Both the position numbers and the translations under genes were made by a program. A DNA stretch of 24,180 nucleotides from CAZJBH01 sp964544485. Its GTDB lineage: Bacteria; Patescibacteriota; Minisyncoccia; Portnoybacterales; UBA2143. Below, in pieces: positions 1 through 8,200 of this stretch. Each line of letters begins with the position of its first letter. Position 1 is the first letter of the stretch. The notes under the pieces are model-generated. The model saw only the letters and a program-made list of their open reading frames with translations. It was not told where the DNA came from and made no database searches. The DNA is taken from the NCBI GenBank assembly GCA_964544485.1, contig CAZJBH010000008.1:1-24180 (forward strand). The letters run 5' to 3'.

Positions 1-564
1 TCTTTGAGCTTGCTTAAGCTCCTTCCGGGAGATATTTTCCCAATTTATCCTTAAATTTTCTATATTTCTTTTATTCGGTCGCTTATTTAAAAAATAAAAA
101 TATAGAAAATCAAATAAAGCCTTTTCTTTGGTTGCAATGTTAATAAAACTATTTTTATACTGCTTAATCCGATAACCAATAAAAAGTTTTTCAGAAATAG
201 AATAATAGTCAAAAGCGGCTAACCTATTATTAAAACTCCTGCCTGATTTTATAGTAACCGAAGTAAGTCCGGTTTGGGCTTCTGTTAATAATTGATACTT
301 TGCTAAAACATATCCAAGAGAAAGATATGATGGCTGCAAAAGCTGATTGGCAATATATTCCAGATAAGAATCTTTATCTTTTTCCTTTTCCCATTTATCT
401 TGAAAAATATATAATCCCTTTTTTAAACTAATCAATTTATCTTTTTTTAACCAATATTTGATATTAAAATCAAGCGTGTCTTCCGTGCTTTCTATGTTTC
501 TCAAAGTATTTTTATCAATAATCAATAAATCTTTTGTATTTTTTTGTAGTTTATCCCACTTCAT
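1..564 (-). CDS. AbiEi-like antitoxin / transcriptional regulator, partial (C-terminus beyond left edge)
   Basis: An open frame of 188 codons starts at ATG 564-562 and runs to base 1 with no stop, so the C-terminus lies outside the window. I do not see a database name; the assignment comes from its likeness to the AbiEi protein at 16697-17323. Shared blocks, in the same order, are WLKKDKLISLKKGLYIF (here) versus WIKKGYLEEIRRGIYKL, PSYLSLGYVL versus PAYISLETAL, and ATKEKALFDFLYF versus AYSEKALFDYLYF. The family has an N-terminal winged helix that represses its own promoter and a C-terminal domain that neutralises the AbiEii nucleotidyltransferase (type IV toxin-antitoxin). A partner toxin gene would be expected just left of the window. 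It is divergent from rpsF, and its promoter and palindrome fill the 101-bp gap. There is no Shine-Dalgarno sequence before the ATG. Confidence 0.72.
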   Translation of the reverse strand, partial: MKWDKLQKNTKDLLIIDKNTLRNIESTEDTLDFNIKYWLKKDKLISLKKGLYIFQDKWEKEKDKDSYLEYIANQLLQPSYLSLGYVLAKYQLLTEAQTGLTSVTIKSGRSFNNRLAAFDYYSISEKLFIGYRIKQYKNSFINIATKEKALFDFLYFYFLNKRPNKRNIENLRINWENISRKELKQAQR

Positions 565-580
565 AAGCGTTTAAGAATTA

Positions 581-595
581 GTATAATAATTATAC
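581..595. promoter_or_regulatory. Perfect palindrome over the -10 of the AbiEi-like gene (candidate operator)
   Basis: GTATAAT-A-ATTATAC is a perfect 7+1+7 palindrome. It covers the TATAAT box of the leftward promoter and also puts a TATAAT on the plus strand. AbiEi proteins are known to repress their own promoters by binding inverted repeats, so this is a plausible binding site; the role is inferred. Confidence 0.5.
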
Positions 596-616
596 CAATT
601 CCAAAACACATGTCAA
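589..616 (-). promoter_or_regulatory. Sigma70-type promoter of the left-edge AbiEi-like gene
   Basis: On the minus strand TTGACA (616-611) and TATAAT (594-589) are separated by 16 nt. A TGG directly before TATAAT makes it an extended -10. Both hexamers match consensus fully. The start site would fall near 582, giving an 18-nt leader. Confidence 0.75.
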
Positions 617-627
617 GAGATAAAAAC

Positions 628-656
628 TTGACCAGAAATAAATTGTTTGCTAATCT
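628..656 (+). promoter_or_regulatory. Promoter of rpsF-ssb-rpsR, near-leaderless
   Basis: TTGACC (628-633), a 17-nt spacer, then TAATCT (651-656) preceded by TGC (extended -10). Only 9 nt separate the -10 from the rpsF ATG at 666, so the mRNA would begin 0 to 3 nt before the start codon. The -35 elements of this and the divergent promoter are 11 bp apart. Confidence 0.6.
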
Positions 657-665
657 AAATAGCAT

Positions 666-1202
666 ATGGAAAAACAAGAACAACAAAAATATCAAATCAC
701 TTGTTTGCTTGATCCTGAACTAGATAAAGAAACAAGAACCAAGCTGATTAACAAAATCAAAGAAAAAATTGCTAAAAAACAAGGAGAAATCAAACATGAA
801 TCCTGTCAGCCGGAAGACATGGAAAGAAAAAGAATCTCGTATTTTATCAATAAAAAACGCGAAGCATTTTATTGGGAGGCTGATCTGTCAATCCCAAGCA
901 ACGCGATTAAATCGCTTGAAGACGAATTTAATTTAAACAAAAATATTATTCGCTTTTTAATTGTTAAACAGCCTCAAAAACAAGCTATTCAACAAAAAGA
1001 AAAAATTGAAAAAGATATTCAACTGGATATTATTGATAAGATTGAACCAGCTAAAAAAGCCGCCAAGCAGGATCAAGATACTAAAAAAACAACTGAAAAA
1101 GAAGAAAAAAGCGCGCAGGAAAAACCAAAACAAGAAACAAAAGACTCTAAATCTAAAATCGAAGATTTAGATGAAAAACTTGATGAAATTCTTAATCAAT
1201 AA
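666..1202 (+). CDS. rpsF: Small ribosomal subunit protein bS6 with long charged C-terminal tail
   Basis: bS6 is a ribosomal protein of the 30S platform that binds 16S rRNA as a pair with bS18. Residues 1 to about 100 carry the S6 fold: the strand YQITCLLDP, the basic segment RKRISYFINKKREAFYWEADL (family pattern LAY.I.....G.Y....F) at about 54-74, and LEDEF...NIIRFLIVK at 83-101. Residues 103-178 form a low-complexity K/E/Q/D tail, so the protein is 178 aa against about 95 to 135 aa for most bS6. The downstream ssb and rpsR confirm identity. No Shine-Dalgarno sequence precedes the ATG, in keeping with the leaderless promoter. The known S6:S18-binding leader motif (CCGAA-type bulge) cannot fit here, so autoregulation by that route is not evident. 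Confidence 0.95.
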   Translation: MEKQEQQKYQITCLLDPELDKETRTKLINKIKEKIAKKQGEIKHESCQPEDMERKRISYFINKKREAFYWEADLSIPSNAIKSLEDEFNLNKNIIRFLIVKQPQKQAIQQKEKIEKDIQLDIIDKIEPAKKAAKQDQDTKKTTEKEEKSAQEKPKQETKDSKSKIEDLDEKLDEILNQ

Positions 1203-1211
1203 TTTAAAAAT

Positions 1212-1727
1212 ATGAATCTAAATAAAGCTTTTGTTCTCGGCCGACTAACCAGGGATCCAGAAACCAGAAGCACCACCTCAGGCCAAAATGTAACTAATTT
1301 CAGCATTGCCACTAATCGCGTCTGGAACGACCAGCAAGGCAATCGACAAGAATCAACTGAATTCCACAACATTGTTGCTTTTGGCAAATTAGCTGATATT
1401 TGTTCCCAATATTTAAACAAAGGAAAACTTGTCTTAATTGAAGGCCGCATCCAAACTCGCTCTTGGGAAGATCAAAACGGAAATAAAAAATACCGAACTG
1501 AAATCCTAGCTGAAAATATGCAAATGGGGCCTGGAGCAACTAACCAAAGCAATAACAACGCTCCTTCGCCCAGCCAAGCTAATAATAATTCGCAGACGGA
1601 AAATAAGCAAAATGACGATATTCCGGTAATTGATTCAGAAGAGCCGATTACTAACCAAAACGCTGACCAAGCTGATCAAGAAGAACAAAATCAAAATGAA
1701 GTTAATGTTAAAAACATTCCTTTTTAA
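1212..1727 (+). CDS. ssb: Single-stranded DNA-binding protein
   Basis: SSB coats single-stranded DNA during replication, recombination and repair and recruits partners through its C-terminal tip. Residues 1-105 form the OB fold, opening with MNLNKAFVLGRLTRDPETR and including TNFSIATNR, FHNIVAFGKLA and GKLVLIEGRIQTRSW. Residues 106-160 are a disordered N/Q/S-rich linker followed by an acidic stretch. The tip ends in IPF as in other bacteria, but the residues just before it are VNVKN, not the usual run of aspartates; the acidic residues sit 10 to 25 positions earlier. It is 9 bp after rpsF and 5 bp before rpsR, the classic bacterial order. There is no Shine-Dalgarno sequence. Confidence 0.97.
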   Translation: MNLNKAFVLGRLTRDPETRSTTSGQNVTNFSIATNRVWNDQQGNRQESTEFHNIVAFGKLADICSQYLNKGKLVLIEGRIQTRSWEDQNGNKKYRTEILAENMQMGPGATNQSNNNAPSPSQANNNSQTENKQNDDIPVIDSEEPITNQNADQADQEEQNQNEVNVKNIPF

Positions 1728-1732
1728 AAAAT

Positions 1733-1933
1733 ATGAAAAACTGCTATTTCTGCCAAAATAAAATAGAAGAAATTGATTACAAAAACCCGGAACTACTTCA
1801 TAAATTCATCTCCGGCCAATTTAAAATTTTAAGCGGCCGCAGAACCGGACTTTGCGCCAGGCATCAAAGAAAACTGGCTAAAGCAGTAAAAAAAGCCCGT
1901 ATTTTGGGCTATTTACCATTTGTCAGAAAATAA
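1733..1933 (+). CDS. rpsR: Small ribosomal subunit protein bS18, zinc-ribbon (C+) form
   Basis: bS18 pairs with bS6 on the 30S platform. The core SGRRTGLCARHQRKLAKAV (34-52) and the ending ARILGYLPF are diagnostic. Cys4 and Cys7 (CYFC) with Cys41 and His44 (CARH) form a CxxC...CxxH set, the metal-binding C+ form; many bacterial S18 proteins have lost these residues. At 66 aa it is somewhat shorter than the usual 75 to 90. It is the last gene of the operon. The bL9 gene rplI, which often follows rpsR, is absent: recA converges 15 bp later. Confidence 0.96.
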   Translation: MKNCYFCQNKIEEIDYKNPELLHKFISGQFKILSGRRTGLCARHQRKLAKAVKKARILGYLPFVRK

Positions 1934-1935
1934 AT

Positions 1936-1960
1936 AAAAAAAGCTAATTTATTGATCAGC
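1936..1960 (-). terminator. Intrinsic terminator of the rpoB-recA operon
   Basis: On the minus strand GCTGA (1960-1956) pairs with TTAGC (1947-1943; one G-U pair) around an 8-nt loop, followed by seven T (1942-1936). The recA stop codon lies in the loop. The stem is short, so its strength is uncertain. Confidence 0.45.
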
Positions 1961-2977
1961 CGATTCTTTAACGGCTTTTTTAATTTCCCCTAATATCTGT
2001 TTAACCAGCTTTGGATTTTCCTTAAGGTGACTTTTAGAAGCTTCAATCCCCTGGCCTAATTTTTCTTGTCCGTAATTAAACCAAGCTCCGGCGCGCTGAA
2101 CAATTCCATATTTGATTCCAGTATTTAAAATATCTCCCAAACGGGAAATTCCCTCATTATAGAAAATATCAAATTCAGCCTGACGAAAAGGAGCGGCAAC
2201 TTTGTTTTTAACTACTTTTGCTTTAACCCGATTACCAATAATCTGATCACCTTGTTTGATTTGAGCTGAACGCCTTAAATCAATCCTGACTGAAGAATAA
2301 AATTTTAAAGCCTTGCCTCCCGGTGTCTCCTCTGGCGACCCGAACATAACTCCAATTTTCATTCTAATCTGATTAATAAAAATAATCGCGGTCTGACTTT
2401 GATTAGCAATCGCAGTTAATTTCCTTAATGCTTGGCTCATTAAACGGGCTTGCAAGCCAATATGCTGCTGCCCCATCTCCCCCTCTATTTCCACCCGAGG
2501 AGTTAAAGCAGCCACTGAATCAACTACTACTACATCAACTGAATTAGACTTAACCAAACTTTCCAATATTTCCAAAGCCTGTTCTCCTGTGTCAGGCTGG
2601 GAAATAAGCAGATCATTTATCTTAACTCCTAGCCTAGAAGCGTATTCAGGATCTAAAGCATGCTCAGCGTCAATATAGGCGGCTAATCCGCCTCTTTTTT
2701 GCGCCTGGGCAACCACATGCAGCGCCAGAGTGCTTTTACCGCTAGATTCAGGCCCGAATACCTCTATAATCCTGCCTTGCGGCATTCCGCCAACTCCTAA
2801 AGCTAAATCTAAAGAAATTGAACCGGTTGGAATTGCATCTACATTCACATGCCTGGCTTCGCCTAATTTCATAATTGAACCATCGCCAAATCTTCCTTTA
2901 ATTTGATCAACTGTTGCTTCAAGGATCTTTTGCTTATCTTCTTTAGTATTCTTTTTTTTAGTTTTTTGTTGAGCCAT
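1949..2977 (-). CDS. recA: Recombinase RecA
   Basis: RecA polymerises on single-stranded DNA, drives strand exchange and stimulates LexA-type self-cleavage. Walker A is GPESSGKST at 75-83, the catalytic Glu lies in YIDAEHALDP (E105), and Walker B is VDVVVVDSVAAL at about 148-159. The region IIFINQIRMKIGVMFGSPEETPGGKALKFY covers DNA-binding loop L2. The length of 342 aa is normal, with a basic N-terminus rich in Lys. It starts with ATG 6 bp after the ftsK stop, so the two genes are cotranscribed. No SOS box or separate promoter is obvious before it, although the space is only 6 bp and a promoter inside ftsK cannot be ruled out. Confidence 0.98.
   Translation of the reverse strand: MAQQKTKKKNTKEDKQKILEATVDQIKGRFGDGSIMKLGEARHVNVDAIPTGSISLDLALGVGGMPQGRIIEVFGPESSGKSTLALHVVAQAQKRGGLAAYIDAEHALDPEYASRLGVKINDLLISQPDTGEQALEILESLVKSNSVDVVVVDSVAALTPRVEIEGEMGQQHIGLQARLMSQALRKLTAIANQSQTAIIFINQIRMKIGVMFGSPEETPGGKALKFYSSVRIDLRRSAQIKQGDQIIGNRVKAKVVKNKVAAPFRQAEFDIFYNEGISRLGDILNTGIKYGIVQRAGAWFNYGQEKLGQGIEASKSHLKENPKLVKQILGEIKKAVKESADQ
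1958..1981 (+). terminator. Intrinsic terminator of rpsF-ssb-rpsR, inside the recA 3' end
   Basis: AGCCG (1958-1962) pairs with CGGCT (1972-1976) around a 9-nt loop and runs into six T (1976-1981). It overlaps the last codons of recA and shares bases with the opposing terminator. The 5-bp stem is short but GC-rich. Confidence 0.5.
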
Positions 2978-2983
2978 AATTAT

Positions 2984-5215
2984 CTATTCTATCTCTTTTT
3001 CAGCGCCTTCGTCAACAAAGACTTGGCGCGGCTTAGCTCCATCTCCAGGGCCAACCACTCCATTTTCTTCTAAAATATCTAATAAACGCGCAGCTCTGGC
3101 ATAACCAACTCGCAAGCGCCGTTGTAACAAAGAAGCAGAAGCTTTGCCTGATTGAATAACTAATTCTTTAGCCTGTCCATAAAGTTCATCTTCAGCTTCT
3201 CCATTTTCTCCTGAGCCGGATAACCCGATTGAACTTGAATCAGCTGAAACAGACGCGTCAGTTACTTCTTCTTTGTATTCTGGCTGGGCCAAATCGCGTA
3301 AATAATCAGTTACTTTTTTAACTTCTTCATCATCTAAATAGGCTCCTTGAACACGGCGCGGCTTAGCTGAATTGCCGGCAATAAAAAGCATATCCCCATT
3401 TCCCAAAAGCTTTTCTGCACCAGCCATATCTAAAATTGTCCGAGAATCAATCTGAGAAGCTACTTGAAAAGCCATCCGCGAAGTAATATTCGCTTTAATC
3501 AAACCAGTAATTACTTCTACTGAAGGACGCTGTGTAGAAACCACCAAATGGATACCAACTGCCCGGGCCATCTGAGCTAAGCGGACAATCGCTCCTTCTA
3601 CCTCCCGGCCATGCGAAGACATTAAATCAGCTAATTCATCTATAACAATGACAATATACGGCATTCGGCCTTCTTGCCCGTCTTTAGCTACTTGCTTATT
3701 AAAAAGATTATTATACGAAACAATATCCCGCTTGCCAGCTCCTTGTAAAACCTCAAACCTGCGCTCCATCTCGCTAACTGCCCAGCGCAATGCTCCAATT
3801 GCTTTGTCCGGGCGAACAATTACCGGAGACAATAAATGCGGAATATCTTCATAAATTGAAAGCTCAACTCTTTTTGGATCAATTAAAATCAAGCGCATAT
3901 TATCCGGCGCATTTCCATACAGCAAACTAACAATTAAATTATTCAAAGCAACTGTTTTACCGGTTCCAGTAGCTCCGGCAACAAGCATATGCGGCATCCT
4001 GGTAAGATTGGCAAACATAGGATTGCCGGCTACATCCCGGCCAACAGCAAAAGTAAGCTGGCCAATTGATTCTTGAAAAGCAGAACGCTCTAAAAGAGAA
4101 CGCAAACGAACCATTACAATAGACCGATTTGGGATCTCAATGCCAACTAAAGAACGGCCTGGAATCGGCGCTTCAATCCGCAAAGGATGAGCTGCCAAAG
4201 CCAAAGCTAAATCATTCTGCAAAGCAGTAATTTTAGATAATTTCACTCCCTGGGCCGGCCGCAAAGTATATTGAGTTACAGTTGGCCCGACATTCACTTC
4301 AGCCATTTCCACTTGGATTCCAAAGTTTTCTAAAGTCCGCTTAATAATATTAATATTTGCTTTAATATCTCCGCTAGTTGGCTGGCCTTTATCTTTCTGC
4401 AAATAGTCTAAAGACGGACCCTTGTAATCAGCAGCCATAACTCTTTTCTGCTTTAAATCAAAACTAGCTGCGCTAGACGCGGATTTTTTATCCTCAGAAA
4501 TATTTTCTGAAACCGGCTCCTTTGATTCTGTTTCTTTTTCCTGTCCGCCAATCACTTCTTCATGCTCTTGAGCTTCACGTTTAGCTATTTGCTGCTCAGC
4601 TTTTTTTGTTTGAGCAGTTCCCTTAATTTTTTGCCAAAGCCCTTGCTTTTTTTGATCTGCAGGCTGTTCTTGATCAACAAGTTCGCTTTCTTCTTTTTTC
4701 TGCGGAATTAGAGAAATATTAAAAGTAATTAAAATAGAAATGATTAACAAAGAAAGCAAAATAACCATGCCGGCCCAAAAACCAAAATAGTTAACCAATG
4801 GATATCCTAGAATTAAACCAAGATAGCCTCCTCCTTGAGTTTCCGGACTAAAAATATGCAATATTCCTAAAACGCTTAAAATTAAAATAAGCAAGCCGAT
4901 TAGAATCATTCGATAAGCCGGCATTTTTTTCTTTTTCCCTTTATTCTTCCCAAAATTCGGCCGAATAATCGCTAAACCGGCTAGCAAGAAAATAATGGTG
5001 ATTAAAAAAAACCCATTTCCGAACAAAACCTTGCTCGCCTGGGTAAAATACTGGCCAAAAACTCCAGCTAATCCGATAAAGCTTAATAAACTTAATAAGG
5101 CCAAAGCAAAACAGACTACTACTAAAATTCCTTTTTTAGTGTCAGAACGAAGGAATGATTTTTTCTGAGTAGTTTTCTTAGCCTTGCTTTTAGATTTTTT
5201 GCTTTTCTTAGGCAC
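2984..5215 (-). CDS. ftsK: DNA translocase FtsK/SpoIIIE
   Basis: FtsK sits at the division septum and pumps chromosomal DNA to clear it and resolve dimers. Four membrane segments are visible at about 29-51, 65-85, 103-121 and 131-170, then a charged linker (172-255) that is much shorter than in E. coli. The motor has Walker A GATGTGKT at 414-421 and Walker B IVIVIDELAD at 521-530. The C-terminal gamma domain (about 677-735, with SLLQRRLRVGYARAARLLDILE) is the winged helix that reads polar KOPS sites. The length of 743 aa resembles SpoIIIE. The start is GTG at 5215, 29 bp after rpoC, without a Shine-Dalgarno sequence. Confidence 0.97.
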   Translation of the reverse strand: MPKKSKKSKSKAKKTTQKKSFLRSDTKKGILVVVCFALALLSLLSFIGLAGVFGQYFTQASKVLFGNGFFLITIIFLLAGLAIIRPNFGKNKGKKKKMPAYRMILIGLLILILSVLGILHIFSPETQGGGYLGLILGYPLVNYFGFWAGMVILLSLLIISILITFNISLIPQKKEESELVDQEQPADQKKQGLWQKIKGTAQTKKAEQQIAKREAQEHEEVIGGQEKETESKEPVSENISEDKKSASSAASFDLKQKRVMAADYKGPSLDYLQKDKGQPTSGDIKANINIIKRTLENFGIQVEMAEVNVGPTVTQYTLRPAQGVKLSKITALQNDLALALAAHPLRIEAPIPGRSLVGIEIPNRSIVMVRLRSLLERSAFQESIGQLTFAVGRDVAGNPMFANLTRMPHMLVAGATGTGKTVALNNLIVSLLYGNAPDNMRLILIDPKRVELSIYEDIPHLLSPVIVRPDKAIGALRWAVSEMERRFEVLQGAGKRDIVSYNNLFNKQVAKDGQEGRMPYIVIVIDELADLMSSHGREVEGAIVRLAQMARAVGIHLVVSTQRPSVEVITGLIKANITSRMAFQVASQIDSRTILDMAGAEKLLGNGDMLFIAGNSAKPRRVQGAYLDDEEVKKVTDYLRDLAQPEYKEEVTDASVSADSSSIGLSGSGENGEAEDELYGQAKELVIQSGKASASLLQRRLRVGYARAARLLDILEENGVVGPGDGAKPRQVFVDEGAEKEIE

Positions 5216-5244
5216 AAAAGAATCAAATCTTTAATTTTTCTTAT

Positions 5245-8200
5245 CTACTTTTTGTATCCGGTTCCAGCTGGTATTAGTTTACCAATTATTACGTTTTCTT
5301 TCAATCCTTTCAAATGATCAACTTTTCCTTCGATCCCGGCATTAATTAATACGCGCGCTGTTTCAATAAATGAAGCGGCTGAAAGAAAACTGTCAGTTGT
5401 CAAAGAAACCTTAGTAATTCCTAAGAATAATGGCTGAGCAGTTGCCGGCTTGCCTGATTTTAATTTAGCTACCCTTAAATTCTCCCTATTAAACTGGCTT
5501 TTTTCAACTATCTGATCAACCAGCAAATGAGTGCTCCCAGAATCAGTAATTTTAACCCGGGAAAACATTTGGCGAACAATCATTTCAACATGCTTGTCAG
5601 AAATATTTTCTCCGGCAAAAGTATAAATTTGTTGAACCTCGCGAATAATATACCGCTGAACCGCTTCTTGGCCAGCTACTTTGAAAAGCTTTTTAAGATC
5701 AATTGAACCTTCGCATAATTGCTGGCCTTTACCGACTAAATCGCCTTTTTCCACCCGCAAAGCAATTTGCGCGGGAACACTGTATTCAACTAATTTCTGT
5801 TTAGCCTTACTTCTCTTGGCTTTGCCTTTAGAAGGCTTTTTAGCTGGCTCTATCTGAACAAGACTTTGTCCGCCTCGCTGAAGAATGCTTTTAATTCGTC
5901 CATCAACTTCGGAAATAACAGCTTCTCCTTTTGGAGAACGCCCTTCAAAAAGTTCCTCTACCCGAGGCAAACCCTGAGTGATATCCTGTCCTCCGGCAAC
6001 TCCGCCAGTATGGAAAGTCCGCAAAGTTAACTGAGTTCCAGGTTCTCCAATCGCCTGAGCAGTCACAATTCCAACCGCTTCTCCTTTTTCAATCAATTGA
6101 TTCGTTCCTAAATCATAGCCATAGCATTTCTGACAAACTCCGTTTAATGTCTGGCAGCTAATAGATGATCTCACTTTAATTTTATCAATTCCGCTGGCAT
6201 CTATTTGCTGGGCAATTTTTTTATCAATCAATTCGCCTGGCTTAACAATGTTTTCCACTTTTTCCAGAGCATAGCGCCCAACAATTCGATTAGCCAAAGA
6301 ATTGCCTAAATCTGCTTCATCTTCTCGATAAACATAAATTCCATTTTTGTCTCCGCAATCTTCTTCGCGAATAACCACATCCTGGCAAACATCAACCAAG
6401 CGCCGGGTCAAGTATCCGGCTTGAGCAGTTTTCAAGGCAGTATCAGCCATTCCTTTCCGTCCTCCATGAGTAGAAATGAAATATTCCAAAACGCTTAATC
6501 CCTCCTTATAGGAACTCCTAATCGGTAATTCAATAATTTCTCCGGAAGGATTAATAGTTAATCCTTTCATACCGGTCATCTGGCTAAGCTGGCCTAAAGA
6601 GCCGCGCGCTCCAGAATCAAAAATATTAAAAATCGGGCTTTTTTTATCCAAAGTATTCGGCGCTGCCTGAGAAACCTTGCCAGTTACATCCAGCCAAATT
6701 TGAATTACTCGCGATTTTCTTTCATCATCGGTTAATAAGCCGTTTTCAAATAATTGATGAACTTCTTCAACTTTTTTGCTTGCTTCTTTCAGCCATTCTT
6801 TCTTTTCTGAAGGCACTTTCAAATCATTCATTCCCCAGCTGATTCCTGAAACAGTCGCGTATTTAAAGCCCATTCTCTTAATTTTATCCAAAATCTCAGC
6901 CAATTCGTCTAAGCTATAATGATCAGCCAAATCAGAAATCAATTTTCTTAATTCCTTGGACTTCATCGTCTTGTTAATATATCCAAAATCTTTAGGAATC
7001 GGCTCATTGAAAATAAGGCGACCAACTGAAGTTTCCACTAATTGATAATCATCCTTATGGTCTTTCTTTTTCTTTTTTGAATCATTATTCTGATTCAAAT
7101 TCATTCTTACCTTAACCCGCGCCTTTAAATGAACCTGATTAAAATGTTTGGCAATTAAAGCTTCTTCCGGACTATAAAAGATTTTTCCCTCTCCAAGAAA
7201 ACCATCTTCAATCCGAGTCATCCAATAACAGCCAAGCACCATATCTTGAGTTGGAATAGTCACTGGCTCTCCAGTAGACGGCTTTAATAAATTTTTAGAA
7301 GAAAGCATAATTTCTCTAGCTTCTTGCTGGGCTTCATCGCTTAAAGGCAAATGAACCGCCATCTGGTCTCCGTCAAAGTCAGCGTTAAAAGCCCGGCAAA
7401 CCAAAGGATGAACCCGAATCGCTTTTCCTTCAACCAAAACCGGCTGAAACGCCTGAATTCCCAGACGGTGCAAAGTTGGCGCCCGGTTTAAAAAGACATA
7501 TTTTTTTTGAATAACTTCTTCTAAAATGCTCCAAACTTCATCTATTTCTTCTTCAATCAATCGTCCGGCTCCGCGCACATTATGAGCTAAACCTCTTTCA
7601 ACCAATTTGTTAATCACAAATGGCTTGAATAATTCCAAAGCCATATATTTAGGCAAACCGCACTGATGCAGCTTTAGCTCCGGACCAACTACAATTACTG
7701 AACGGCCAGAATAATCAACTCGCTTACCTAATAGGTTTTGGCGAAAACGGCCCTGCTTGCCTTTAAGCATATCTGCTAAAGATTTAAGCACTCTTTTTTG
7801 TCCGGTTGAAGCAGCTACCATAACTTGTCCGCGTCGAGATCCATTATCAATTAAAGCATCAACTGCTTCCTGCAGCATTCTTTTTTCATTCCGACAAATA
7901 ACCTCAGGCGCGTTTAACTCAATTAACCGCTTTAATCGATTATTCCGGTTAATTACCCTGCGATAAAGATCATTAACATCAGAAGTAGCGTAGCGGCCGC
8001 CATCCAGTTGAACCATTGGCCGCAAATCAGGCGGCAACACAGGCAAAACCGTCCAAAACATCCATTCTGGCCTTAGTTTTGCTTTAAGCATGCCCTCAAC
8101 CACAGTCAAACGCTTTAAAAGCTTCTGCTTAATTGCCGGACTAGCATTTTTAATCTGATCCTGCAGCTCCTTAGATAAAGCTTCTAAATTAACTTTTTCA

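Noticed and set aside
565..665. S6:S18-binding leader RNA
   Set aside because: The predicted start site leaves no leader, and no CCG-containing bulged stem is present.
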